From the NCBI RefSeq assembly GCF_963678975.1, contig NC_089281.1:27665151-27729150 (forward strand): a stretch of 64,000 nt of DNA. Direction: 5' to 3'. The position numbers and the translations under genes are program-made. Numbering within the stretch: position 1 is the first letter of the stretch; every line of letters begins with the position of its first letter. This DNA comes from Dysidea avara (taxonomy: Eukaryota > Porifera > Demospongiae > Dictyoceratida > Dysideidae). Below the pieces are notes generated by a model. The model was not told where the DNA came from. It saw only the letters and a list, made by a program, of their open reading frames with translations, and did no database searches. Below, in pieces: positions 12,001 through 22,470 of the stretch.

Positions 12001-15000
12001 CTACCAGAGGTAGCATATCCTTTGGGTTGAAAGTGGGGCATTACCCGTACTTATGCAAACGAAAATGAAGGGCAGCCTTGAGGCTTTCTATATACAATTC
12101 GCACAAGAAAACATGATAGACACACTATAAAACAGTTGAGAAGATACTTCTGTGTGTAATTTGTGGTTTAAAGTGGTTTGTTATAGTTACCCTCTATAGC
12201 AGTACATAGCAATGTAATGTGACTACCAAATTACAAAATATGAAGCATGAAATACGCTAAATTACAGTATTTACACAAATTCTAATTATCTAGCTGAATT
12301 AATTATAACTATAAGCACGAATATAAACTAAATTATATACATGGCTGATTAATTGCCTATTTAGTTAGAATGGGATAGTATTAATTGCATGGGTGCCTGA
12401 TTTTTAGAAGTAGCACAACATCAATTGGTTCCTTAAACTAGTTATTCTTAATAAGTCATATCAACAATTAGTGGTACATGGTCGGCAACTACACTACAGA
12501 CAAAATGGTTGATATTAAACTGTATGAACCCCACCTCCTCCTCCTCCCCCCCCCATTCATGATAGCTACATACCAGTCTTCTCCAGTGTTCTGTTGTATC
12601 ATGCCAAAGTAGCTGACTTGCATCGTCTTGTTAGCACTGATTACTCTCAGGTCATACTTTGGTGTCCAGCCAGCGTTGTGGACCAGGTAAGAGAAGAGGA
12701 GCTTTATTTGTGATGGTTCCTTCACATCCAACAAGATGCCTATCACCTGTTGTTTGGGAGACTCTTCTGGTTTCTTGTGAGATGTTGGCTCCAAGTTGGA
12801 CAGCTCTTCGTCAATCTGCAGAGCAAATAAAGGCACTCACAACTTCAAATGTACAAACCAATTACTCAGTGAGAATGTAAATAAGCCTTATGGTGAATTG
12901 TCAAACATGTGAAGGAAAACACATTATCAGAAGGAAAACACATTATCTAAACATGTGAAGGAAAACACATTATCTACATTTCAGGAGTGTGTATCTAAAT
13001 CCCATAGATAATTTCTCAAAAACTTGCATGTGCCTTGCTGTTCATAATTGCAATTTATATAATTTTCATTTGCCACTCTACTGATTGATTTTCAGAAATA
13101 AAGTGGCCTGTGAAGAAGGAAGACATTGGTGGGCAGGCCAGCTGTGGTTACATCCACGGTATATAGTTTGCGGCTTAGTGCATTTTTGGTGCCAGAAAAC
13201 TCAAAATATTGGGTTACATAAGCTGTACATGCAACAGAGGATGAAACACAGGTCACTATGAAATCTGTCACATAGCTGTACTATGACCTCTACAAAAATC
13301 ACCACAACAATATATTAGAAACTCTTACTGTTTTGACTTTTTCTTGTAGTCCCTTGATCTCATTATCAACAGCATGCATCTTCTCCATGATAGTAAAACT
13401 CTCCTCACCAAATCGGTCCACAAATGTCATCATATTATCCACCGTGCCTTTCTGCAACAGCTGGCCAAGTTGTCCGGCAGCATTGCTCTTATGAGAATCA
13501 GTGATACTGTTAGCATAAGACTGTAACATTGTCTGCTGCTTCTCAATACGATTCTTTTCCATTTGTAAGCCAGCAATTTGGTTGTTGACTGAACTCTTCT
13601 CCTCCTTTAAGCGTGTCACCTCCGGATTACTGCTCTCTTGAGCTTCCTCTTCAGCTACACACAACACAGTTAAGTATCTTACATTTACGGTATGAGTTAC
13701 AGCATACCTGTAACACTGATTTCTTGGAAGGACACCTCAGTGATACTGGCTGGTCCTACTCCATCCACTCTCACAGAATCTTTGTCTATTGACTTGGACA
13801 ACTTTGTGAGGACAACCTGTGGAGTACAAACCAAACATCTTCTTAGAACTGCAAGAAAAACATATAATTGGTTTCACTCCAGGAAAGCACTTCATTTTTT
13901 TCTTAAAAGAACAACAAAGAATTTCAAAGAAATAAAACAAGAGGGGTTGCTAGTCTCATCCTCGCAGACCAATTCTCCAGGGTGGCGCTTACACCTGCAG
14001 CAGACATTTTTAGTTTAATCCCTACTTCAGTCCTGTAGCTAGTCAATGTAGCTATGACTCAGACTGAAGTAAGGATTAAAAGTCCACTAGTATACAGCTG
14101 TGGGTATAGGTAATCTCCTTTGTGTCTCATTACTTTTTTAGCATACCACATCAAAGAATAGAATGTTGCCAGGTATATCATAAAACAATATTTGTGTTGA
14201 AACGCGTTCCCCAAATACTAATTACTGAAAGCAAAATGGCCATTCTGCTTCATCTTCAGCTTTGTTTCGCTCGTTGCAAGAACAGTACAAGAAACACCTC
14301 TGTAATTAATCCAATCACTACGGAACTTGCAATGTGCTACAACTGCCAGCTATGCACCTACCTTAGTCTCTACCTTAAACTGAAGTAACTTTCATATATT
14401 AAAACAGGAGCCCATAAGCACCAAAGGAAGACTATTGTAACAACAAAGCAGAACACTACCCTAACAACAAAAAAGAGGTTCATCTGTTAGGCGGCACAAT
14501 ATTAAGGTCTTTCACAGTCTGTATGAAGGTAAGCTCATGGTGAGTCAAGGTGAGCTAAGATGGATGATTAGCACCCTCTAACTCTGGCTTTATAAACACA
14601 GCTATGGTTGACTGCCAGTTGAATGGCCATGTAAGCTCAAAGCCCACCGATCTATGCCCACATGATGGCACAATATCCACTCTAGCGCATACATACATAT
14701 TTATACAAGGCTCAAGCAATTCTGCAAGAACACCAAATCAAGACCACTATTTGAAAAAGGTAGACTTTTCTCTCCTTTAAATTAGTGTTGTTCCAGTATA
14801 CTTTTACTAATACTTACTTTGGAAAAGTACAGCCCTTTTTCTGTTAGTATTACTTACTAATACTGTACCAAATGTTGGATGATTTACTAAAGAGATACTC
14901 AATACTTTAGTAAAAGGATGGTTAGATACTAAATACTTACTCTTTACTCATAATTGCTTCATCAAGATTTAGTAAGTATTGTATAAGTGACTCATTCATT

Positions 15001-16004
15001 TATTCCAGCTGAGTTCTATGAACTTTGAAGATTTCATTTCAAAGCCACCACAAGTAGGCGAGCCTTAAAAGTTGTTTTTTTTTGTGCTTAGGCTCCAGTA
15101 ATCACTTTGCTCATGTTGTTTGATCTATCAGTATTAGGTAGTATAGAGTGCATAAATTTAGTGGTAACTGGAACAGTTGGAGTTCATTGTAACTGTTTGG
15201 AATTTGGATGCCAGAATAACCACTGAAGAGCATAGAATGGATCCGTTAGATTACTGGGTTGGGAAACTGAAGCATTATCCAGTAATAGCTCCTTAATAGC
15301 CTGATATTTTAGCAGTACCAGCTTCAACTGCCCCTATAGAACACATTTTCTCAACTGGTGGGGATGCTACTAGTGGAAGAGAAACAGACTAATGCAGAAA
15401 AATTTAGACAGGAATATTTATTCGAAAAAATCTGTAGATTGCACCAGCATATTCAGAATAACTGGTTATGTTATGTACTATAACTTTTGGTGACCTTATA
15501 CTTTACTAAATCAAATTTTGGTAGTAAATATTTTAATATACTTACTTTTGAAAATTTTCATACCAAAAGTAATACTAGCACTTTACCATCATTGAAAGTC
15601 AAGGTCAAATACAAATACTATACTAACAAATTTCTTTATACTGGAACAACACTACTTTAAATTTGTAATGATCGAACTGTGGACCTGACCTCTGCATGCT
15701 TTTCGTGGCCACCATGCAGTTGCTTCTATTGCAAGGCAGCCTGGTGTCCACTTATATACCACTGTGGAAGAGGTTACCTATCTAGACACTACTAGCCTAG
15801 ACACGCACCTGCATTCAAAAAATGCAAGAGACGTTCATGTATGGCCTCGAATGTAGGGTTCCCTACCTCTTGTGGTCCGGACTCCAGTTGTAGCGAAATC
15901 TCTCGCGTCACCTCTGCTCGGTCTTTATAGACGACCACGTTAATTACTGGACAATCGCTGATGACCACTTCATTTTTACTGCCCCCAGCTGCTGCTTCAT
16001 CCAT
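6094..16004 (-). CDS. DUF4140/DUF4139-domain protein (F37C4.5-like), 9 exons, 572 aa
   Basis: Exons, in order of transcription: 16004-15867, 13816-13708, 13654-13329, 12815-12574, 10315-10133, 9516-9381, 9333-9123, 7859-7675, 6282-6094. All introns are GT-AG and every junction keeps phase, giving 1719 nt including stop TAA. The N terminus (CPVINVVVYKDRAEVTREIS, residues about 18-37) is the DUF4140 start. Exon 3 (residues 83-191) is a coiled coil rich in E, K and Q. The C-terminal DUF4139 barrel shows HNAGWTPKYDLRV, STATPSVGG, a long section with PHAFLKATVKN and LAGPANVFLD, and ends EYPSGKVVEGLGDL. Length and domain order match the F37C4.5/mucoidy-inhibitor-A-like family. Biochemical role is not established in animals as far as I know. 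A GTG-initiated extension of four codons is open, but the ATG at 16004 is the natural start. The gene looks intact; its introns are full of transposons. Confidence 0.93.
6350..6580. mobile_element. MITE family A, copy 1 (intron 8 of the DUF4139 gene)
   Basis: Two arms mirror each other around a centre near 6470. Left arm blocks are TTAGGGATCATAAAAG and TTGCCTACACCTGCAGATAT; right arm blocks are the reverse complements of ACCTGCAGGTATACTAG and ATTAGGGACCATAG. Both ends carry TTTAAGTTT beyond the arms. The centre contains TACTTCAGTC and its complement. No protein is encoded. Related copies are at 11380 and 13950. Confidence 0.8.
6625..7215 (-). repeat. Interspersed repeat B fragment, minus orientation
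   Basis: Sequence such as CATTTCACTTCGTTTTCAGC and ACCTTTGCAACTGG around 6720-6820, and the AAGCGTTTTGACTTG segment at 7108, are reverse-oriented matches to the repeat at 10565-11350 and 45600-46490. The copy is diverged and broken; limits are approximate. It lies in intron 8 of the DUF4139 gene. Confidence 0.45.
8144..8868. mobile_element. pogo/Tc1-type TIR element with TA duplication
   Basis: The left end reads CAGTGGAACCTGTCTAAAG and the right end is the complement of CAGTGGAACCTCCCTTAAC. Both ends are flanked by TA (8142-8143 and 8869-8870). Inside, segments containing GGTGACCGC or GCGGTCACC recur, and the element is 725 bp. CAGTGGAACC ends with a TA duplication are typical of pogo/Tigger-like elements. 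No transposase is seen, so it is non-autonomous. It sits in intron 7 of the DUF4139 gene. Confidence 0.8.
10565..11350 (+). repeat. Interspersed repeat B, longest copy in the DUF4139 gene
   Basis: It begins near AAAAACCAGCTTCACAAC (10599), passes through CAGTATTGGTTAGGTATAAC, TTTTCTACTGACTAAC and AACGGCTAAGGCTATG, and ends in a ~190-bp segment present twice in tandem (about 10970-11135 and 11140-11290), each with TGCTGTGTAA and a GAACATA-CTGAAAG block. Copies in both orientations occur elsewhere in the window. No coding capacity is apparent; short open frames on the minus strand come from the tandem duplication. Confidence 0.65.
11384..11620. mobile_element. MITE family A, copy 2 (intron 4 of the DUF4139 gene)
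   Basis: Outer ends are TTAGGAATTTTAAGTT and the complement of TTAGGGATTTTAAGTT. Next come AGCGATCATAGAAAAAAGTA and a CTACACTTGCAGATATAATA block, mirrored on the right by ACTAGTATATCTGCAGGTG and the CCCTACTTTTTTTTGCCATG block. The centre has changed relative to copies 1 and 3 and carries CCCAAGACCCCTTAGGG. Confidence 0.8.
11622..12110. repeat. Hairpin and GT microsatellite in intron 4
   Basis: An imperfect inverted repeat at about 11618-11674 pairs ACCAGGCGCGTGCC with the complement of GTGCACGCCTGGTTT. It is followed by a GT-rich microsatellite at about 11695-11745 with GTGTGTGTGT runs, and by unassigned DNA to about 12110. No gene was seen. Confidence 0.55.
13940..14135. mobile_element. MITE family A, copy 3 (intron 1 of the DUF4139 gene)
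   Basis: The core is recognisable by CTTACACCTGCAGCAGACAT, TAATCCCTACTTCAGTC and the mirrored GACTGAAGTAAGGATTAAAA with AGTCCACTAGTATA. It is more diverged at its left end than copies 1 and 2. Sequence downstream (about 14135-14380) resembles repeat B in minus orientation. Confidence 0.7.
14783..15654 (+). mobile_element. hAT transposon relic with 8-bp target duplication
   Basis: Terminal inverted repeats TAGTGTTGTTCCAGTATA (left, 14783) and its complement (right, ending 15654) are flanked by the direct repeat CTTTAAAT at 14775-14782 and 15655-15662. An 8-bp duplication is the hAT signature. The plus strand at about 15256-15380 reads YWVGKLKHYPVIAP, two stops, then DILAVPASTAPIEHIFSTGG, which is the C-terminal dimerisation motif of hAT transposases. 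Most of the transposase is missing, so this is an internally deleted, dead copy, 872 bp long. It lies in intron 1 of the DUF4139 gene. Confidence 0.9.
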
Positions 16005-16344
16005 TTTGCTAGTCACGTGCAGAAACTCAAAGGCGGTCTACCGCGCGCGCCCCCTTATTTTGAGATAGTTCGTAAATGACGGAGGTCGCCCCCGTTTTTT
16101 TTACACAGGCTAGAACAAAATGTGAGTACTTTTTGGGGGGATAAAAACTACATAACTTTCCTTCTCCTATGTCTTTCTTCATGTCCATGCATGACCTATT
16201 TTTAAACGCATATTGCAATGTGTCGCAAATTTTTGTTCAAGATTGCATAAGCACGTGACTAATTTGTGTACAATTTTTTTTTTTTTTAATTACTAATTAA
16301 TGACATAGGATAAAACAGTACATAATAAACAAAAACAAATTATC
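16005..16344. other. Presumed 5' region of the DUF4139 gene
   Basis: DNA just upstream of the minus-strand start ATG is locally GC- and CpG-rich (CCGCGCGCGCCCCC at 16040-16053, and a GACGGAGGTCGCCCCCG block), unlike the AT-rich surroundings. This is consistent with a promoter/5' UTR, but no TATA box or initiator can be fixed by eye. A T-run of about 13 lies at 16275-16287. Confidence 0.4.
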
Positions 16345-16600
16345 TTACATATGGGCCTCAGCGACCTGCACTGCAATCGGTGCCTCAGCAATGGGACAGC
16401 GCAAACTGGACCTGGCACCGCGAATGCACATAATTGCAGACCTCAACAAAGAGAAGCTCAATTTGCATCTCAGCCATCCCATCACTATTCCGTAGGAAAG
16501 ACTGTGCTTTGCACTCAAAAGGTTGGCCAATCTCTTATAAAACTGAGTAGCAGCATCACCCATTCCACCAGTAGTGGTAAAAATTAAGGGAGTACAATAA
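16345..16600 (-). pseudogene. 3' fragment of a retroelement polyprotein
   Basis: The minus strand encodes TTGGMGDAATQFYKRLANLL, then SYGIVMGWLRCKLSFSLLRS and MCIRGARSS. This block (GGMG...YKRLA...LRC.LSF.LLRS...RG.RS) is the conserved tail of a reverse-transcriptase polyprotein that I recognise from sponge, cnidarian and other invertebrate repeats. The same motif occurs at 41433-41640. Only the tail is present. It ends about 30 bp from the target duplication of the foldback element at 16640. Confidence 0.7.
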
Positions 16601-16639
16601 AATTACGTGTGTGTCAGTGGGTGGGAGAACGATCTTAAC

Positions 16640-19600
16640 ATAGATAATATACCTACTAACAGTAGGTAGGGTCCACAACGTGAAATTTCGACCTCTGAGA
16701 ATCAACTACCAAACTACCCACAAATGCTAGGCTAGGTACCACTTAGAAAATGCCAAATTGGCGTTATTTTTCATTAACGTCATGTCGTGCAAATTGGCGA
16801 ATATGCTTACAAATTACGAGGTTTTTTGCTATATCTTCAAGGAAATGTCTTTTAAAGCTACAACACGCGCTCTCAACCTTTCTTACTAACCGTACTCTAA
16901 ACTAAAACCATTAGTGGCTGCATTGTCTGGAGCAATTTCCAGCCGCAGCATCGCGAAAATGAAATTTCGGACTATAAAAAAGTTTCGATGTCACTGGAGC
17001 ACACAGTAGCGATGCCAAAGTAACCCTCCCAGGTCAAACTGGTCTGGCATGGGTCCAACTACTACCACACCAAATATGATCGAATTCCAAAATTGTTTGC
17101 CATCTGGCTGAGCTCGACGTCTGTCAAAAATTCGTCAAAAATGTCGATCTTATTCACTGACAGGAACTTTTGCTAGCCAAATGTGCTAGTTTATTTCTCA
17201 AAAGCTTGGTAGACCCATAGTCAGTAGCTTTCATTCATAGGATTGGTCTGGCAGCTCTTCAAGCGACCTCAAAAACCGCCAAATGCCGATATCCAGTGGC
17301 ACGAATTTTGGCGATATCAACCAATTTACAATGCGTTAAAGAAATTTTGTACTCCAAACGTAATGCTTTGCCTCTCTTAAGTCATGCTGCATCCTTGTTT
17401 AGTTGTATTCGTCCATAGGGTGGCAATGGCGGCTCTGTTATCGAGGCCAAAATCCATCAAAATTCCCATCTCACCATTTGTCATCAGTTTTAGGAAGTTT
17501 TACATGTCAAACATGCTGGTTTGCCTTTCTACATTTTTACTGGACGTTTCAATCACCTTCGTCTGTGTAGGCACCTTTCTTCAGTCTCTTGAAAATGTCG
17601 GAGCACACCAATTGGGCCGCAGCGCAACCATCAACACCACCTACTGCTTATTTTGTTTCATTGATTCCACGAAAATTCAGCAGTAATATTGCATAACCCA
17701 AGTGGAGTTAGTCTAGTTTTGAATATCCACCCTTTGGAACTCTACACGAATTGAATTTTCGATTGTGGTTTTTGATAATCGGAATTTGCATTTCGGTAAT
17801 CATTTGTATAAACATGTAGAGTACAATATTTAGAGCTACACTAACTCCATTTTCGCTCTATTACATTTCTGCTGGTTTTCCTGTCATTCTTGCGTGGAAC
17901 CAATGAAACAAAATAGCTAAGCATTAACTGGTATTGATGGTTACACCCAATTGGCGTGCTCTGGCGTTTTCAAGAGACTGGAGAAAGCTGCCTACACAGA
18001 CGGAGGTGATTGAATGGTCCAGCAAGGATGTAGAGAGCTAAACCAACATGTTTGACATGTAACACTTCCTAAAACTGATGACAAATGGTGAGATGGGTAT
18101 TTTGATGGATTTTGGCCTCGATAAGAGAGCCGCCAGTGCCACCCTATGGACCAATATAACTAAACAAGGATGCAGCATGACTATAGAGAGGCAAAGCATC
18201 ACGTTTAGTGTGCAAGTAGAGATTTCCAACTAAATTAAATAATTAACATTCCATACATTCATTGGTATGACAAATATTGTGCTATTGTTCAGGGTCATTT
18301 TAGTGCAAACCCCATTTCAATCAGTGGTTCCTATCAAAAGATATAAGGAAAAGAAGTTGACGTTGTGATGATTTTTGTGTACAGCATTTCAATGCTTTTT
18401 ATGTATATTGCATGGCACCAAACACAATATACAAAGTGTCATAAATCTAGATAGGAAACTAATAACGACATGAAATTTTCACCACATATCTATTTTATGA
18501 AGAACAGCATATGAACTAAGTAAAACCTCTCAAAGTGACCACTTCTTTGTAGACTGACCACTCAGAAATTACATGAATAAAGCAAGTGATTCACAAATAA
18601 TACTGTGTGTATTGTGTAATACTAAGTATACACAGGTACTTAATGCATTTTCAAGGATAACTAACTAGAAAAATCAGTAATATTTTATAAATGGCAAGTA
18701 CTGGCATCACAAGTCACAATTAACACATACTTCGGAAACATGACAATCAGATAACACAATGTAAGAGCAACATTATTTTTAAAATAGATTTGTTTGGACT
18801 CTGCTCAGCTTTATTTGTCACATTGTAAGCACTAAGGATGATAATTATTATATAACACAATGACATCACTATACTACAAAGAGAAATTATAAATAGTTTC
18901 TGATCAAAATTACAATCACTGAAGCTGCTATAAAATGGATCAAAACAGCAGTAAATACACCAGAATATAACAACAGGTACGTGTGAAGCCATGTAAGGTT
19001 GGTATCACATGCCAGTCTCCACTTTTGAAAAGATTATGCTCAACCTTGAACCTTATTTTGCAATTCCGCGCAAGACAACAAACTGCTCACCTTCAAACTA
19101 TACTTGCATCGATGCAGGGGGATGCCTTGAAGCCAAGGGTGATTGTAATGCTGAATTCTGAGCAGTGTTAGATGGCGATTTACCTTTAAAAGGGCCATAT
19201 TTCCATCGTAATCCAACATCAATCGTCCTCCAATCAAAAAACACATGGCAAAATCGAAATCAGCATATACGGTTTGCCCAGAACCACTTTCTTCGTCCTC
19301 ATCAGCAGCAGATTCACGCGGAAACACTCGGAAACTTCGGCTATCACAGGTGCCACATTCTTCCAATTAGAATTACGTACGCAATTATTTGTATGGGCTC
19401 CCTATGGGGATTTTTATTTCTCAAACTTTGATTTGTTGTATTTCAATAAATATCGCATGGATTTTAATCCAGTAAAGTGCAATACAAAGTACGAAGCATT
19501 GGCTTCCATTTACTGGAACGGCAGCTTGTGAAACATTTATTGAAGGTGTATAATTTAAGTAGCAAACATATGTGTGAAAAATTGGTAGGTTGGAAATCGC

Positions 19601-20305
19601 TAGTGCAAGATTTCTTTAACGCATTGTAAATTGGTCAACATCGGCAAAATCCGTGGATATCGGCATTTGGCGAATTTTGAGGTCGCTTGAAGAGCTGCCA
19701 GGCCAACCCTATGAATGAAAGCTTCTGGCTATGGGTCTAGTAAGTTTTTGAGAAGTAAACTAGCACATCTGGCTAGCAAAAGTTCCTGTCAGTGAATAAA
19801 ATCGGCATTCAGTTTAGACGAAATTTTGACAGACGTCGAGCTCAGCCAGATGGCAAACAATTTTGGAATTCGATCATATTTGGTGTGGTAGTAGTTGCAC
19901 CCATGCCAAACCAGTTTGACCTGGGAGGGTTACTTTGGCATCGCTACTGTGTGCTCCAGTGACATCGAAACTTTTTTATAGTCCGAAATTTCATTTTCGC
20001 GATGCTGCGGCTGGAAATTGCTCCAGACAATGCAGCCACTGGTGGTTTTAGTTTAGAGTACGGTTAGTAAGAAAGGTTGAGAGCGCGTATTGTAGCTTTA
20101 AAAGACATTTCCTTGAAGATATAGCAAAAAATCTCGTAATTTGTAAGCATATTCGTCGATTTGCACGACAAGACGTTAATGAAAAATAACGCCAATCTGG
20201 CATTTTCTAAGTGGTACCTAGCCTAGCATTTGTGGGTAGTTTGGTAGTTGATTCTCAGAGGTCGAAATTTCACGTTGCGGACCCTACAGTAGGTATATTA
20301 TCTAT
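16640..20305. mobile_element. 3.7-kb foldback element with 9-bp target duplication (Mutator-like)
   Basis: The ends ATAGATAATATACCTACT (16640) and its complement (ending 20305) are bordered by the direct repeat GATCTTAAC at 16631-16639 and 20306-20314. A perfect 9-bp duplication with very long terminal inverted repeats is typical of Mutator-like elements; the assignment is inference because no transposase is present. The left arm (16640 to about 17695) matches the reverse complement of 19585-20305 and then of about 17865-18232. The right arm is therefore interrupted by ~1.35 kb of other DNA (18233-19584). A loop of ~170 bp separates the inner arms. Arm similarity is high over more than 1 kb, so a single strand could fold into a large hairpin. 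Confidence 0.85.
18747..19345 (-). pseudogene. Exon-like coding fragments inside the foldback element
   Basis: Between the two parts of the right arm the minus strand has two exon-like pieces. The upstream one (about 19342-19189) reads FRVFPRESAADEDEESGSGQ, then TVYADFDFAMCFLIGGRLML and MALLK, bounded by a possible acceptor GATAG and a strong donor AAAG/GTAAAT. The second (about 18992-18747) reads a hydrophobic stretch, VPVVIFWCIYCCFDPFY, then LFIISLCSIVMSLCYIIIII, and stops. Together they look like the end of a multi-pass membrane protein with a stop and 3' UTR. I cannot name the family. If real, this is transduplicated host gene sequence of the Pack-MULE kind. Confidence 0.35.
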
Positions 20306-20343
20306 GATCTTAACAACTATCCACAGATTTTATTGTATAGTAA

Positions 20344-20400
20344 GAGCTGCTTGTTTATTCTTTTTACAACTTAGTTGTAAAAAGAATAAACAAGCAGCTC
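20344..20400. repeat. Perfect 27-bp inverted repeat with 3-base loop
   Basis: GAGCTGCTTGTTTATTC and TTTTTACAAC form a 27-bp left arm, followed by TTA, then an exact complement ending GAATAAACAAGCAGCTC. No mismatch was found. It lies 30 bp outside the right target duplication of the foldback element. It is too perfect and too tight-looped for a normal microRNA precursor. Confidence 0.9.
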
Positions 20401-20689
20401 AGTGGGGAGTACATGGATTGACACTACATAACAATTTGTGTCCACATATAACAACCAGGCAGGTTGCAACAGTAATGTTACTGCCATAAAACCAATAAAA
20501 TGAAGCACTTAAGATAATCACGCTTTCTACTATAATGTATTTCCTTTGTTACAGCCCAGGAGCCATTCTAAGCTAGCTCACCTGGCTTACAATCATCGTA
20601 CAAGGACAGATATACAAAGCTGCCACTTTAATGGCACACGTGCCACCTCAGGTATATGTATATACTGTGACATTGTTAAACAGGGGCAT

Positions 20690-20838
20690 GCATATTAAGG
20701 GGAAGGAGGGGGGGAGGGTTCCTATAAAAACTGAAGTGTTATGGTAGCACCTAGCTCCAGTCAAAAAATAGCATCTCTATAGGTGCAACCGTAGCATGCT
20801 ACCGTATATGGGTTCCTACCATAGATGTGTTATGTACA

Positions 20839-20889
<51 letters not shown>

Positions 20890-21440
20890 TAACCTGCTCT
20901 AAAATTTCAACTCATTGTGAGTTTGCAGCAGGAATACCATGCAAACCATCTTAGCGTGGCAGCACAAATGTACAGAGTAAATGGGAACAAGGCATGGTAT
21001 ACAGTGCATTAGGAAACTGGTTCCTCAAAAGTACATAATATTATTAAGGGAGAACGAGTCCAAGGGTATGCATCGAGATACTCTAATAGAGCAGTCAGAT
21101 GTAGCTATTCTAACTAATCTAATACAACATTCATTAGAGAAGCAATTTTTAAATGGGTATATGCAATGATATAAGTATAAGACTAAGTTAACAGCTAAAT
21201 CTTAAAGTTTTTAATTTAGTATATTTGAGTCACTACAATATCTAACCAGCCATAATTGACATAAGGGAACAAAGAATGATTGTATTTATATAGCTACCAA
21301 TGAAATCACGGATCTAGTAAATTTTGAAACATTCTAATGGTCAAAATCTGTCAGCAGCTGGGGGCCCTGCCCCCTCCCCTGCACCTATACCTCACTACCT
21401 AATCTGGAAACCTTCTTGAAAAAATCCTGGATACGTCCCT
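20690..21440. repeat. TGTC microsatellite and degraded MITE ends
   Basis: A (TGTC)n run of about 44 bp lies at 20840-20883. Ends resembling the CAGGGGCGGAT MITE family occur at about 20685 (CAGGGGCATGC) and 21424-21440 (CCTGGATACGTCCCTG), with a dyad CTCTAATAGAG at 21081-21091. The flanks do not match, so I cannot pair them as one insertion. No gene was seen. Confidence 0.5.
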
Positions 21441-22470
21441 GTCACCTCTACAACTGTTCGCTGATGAGACTACTTGTTATATAGAGTGATTGATTCACAT
21501 GAAGACACTACCATTCTTCAGCAAGAACTAGTTCATCAGCTATCAAAATGGGTGCAGATATATGGCAGGTTATAGATTCAATGTCTATTAAATGTACTTG
21601 TAGATCCTTATCCAGTGTTCTTCTAGGATATCTATACGGCTCACTAAAAAGGTTCTTTGTTTTTCTAAGCATGACTCTATACTCATGACACAGCCTTAAA
21701 TGACTATTTAACTAGTTTGGTAACTATTCAAATGTTTTAGTTGTGAACTTGGAGTGCTATCATATATGTACTTTAATTTCACCTGGTCATTCCCAAAATT
21801 CCTGATTCCCCTCCAAAGGAGAGGGGAAATCCCCCCAAAAGCCTTAAAATTAACACTGTCATTGTCAGCTATCATTCATTGCTTGTAGACATGAGATTCA
21901 ATACCTTTGATGTGAGAGCAGTAGGTTGCACCTCAATTGTGAGAATCATGCAAGAGGGAGGACAGTTGAAACATCTAGAACATTGAACTTTTTTAGAGAA
22001 ACTTAAGTAATTGCTCTCCAAAAGTAAAGCACCATCATATTTAGCTATGGTTCAGCCTCAATTGGAATATGTATCAATAGTATGGGACTCAATCTACAAC
22101 AATGATGTGTACAAAGTTGAAAAAAATTCAAAGAAGAGAGCAAAGTGAGTATTATCAGATTATGATAGATATATGTCACTTCAATGCTCATGCAACATCT
22201 CACTTGGCCTAAACTCCAAACACAAAGAAAGATATCAAGACTATACAGACATTATACAAAATACTGCATAACCAATTTCCTTTATCTATTCCTCCCAATT
22301 ATCTTCCCATGACCAGACTAACAAGACATGCGTTACCATCAATATCATTATCCTTCCAACAACATCCTACTAACGCAGCTTTTTCTCCAGAACAGTCCAA
22401 GAATGGAACTCTTTGCCAGAATTTCTAATTGAATAAGCTAATGATTTTAACACTGGTTTCTTTAATTATT
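21440..22470 (+). mobile_element. LINE (CR1/jockey-like) 3' ORF2 relic
   Basis: Broken plus-strand frames read LQLFADETTCYIE (the reverse-transcriptase FADD box, mutated), ILQQELVHQLSKW, then AMVQPQLEYVSIVWDSIYNN, NSKKRAK and RTVQEWNSLPEFLIE near 22390-22430. The order FADD, QLEYxxxVWD, and WNSLP is the standard C-terminal half of CR1/jockey-type ORF2. Stops and frameshifts make it dead. Confidence 0.8.

Noticed and set aside
15792-16016. Longer start (GTG, four codons upstream) for the DUF4139 protein
   Set aside because: GTG starts are not expected in an animal nuclear gene; the ATG at 16004 fits the family.
20690-21440. A single intact family C MITE
   Set aside because: Putative ends have different flanking bases (TTAAA versus TCACC), so they are not one insertion.
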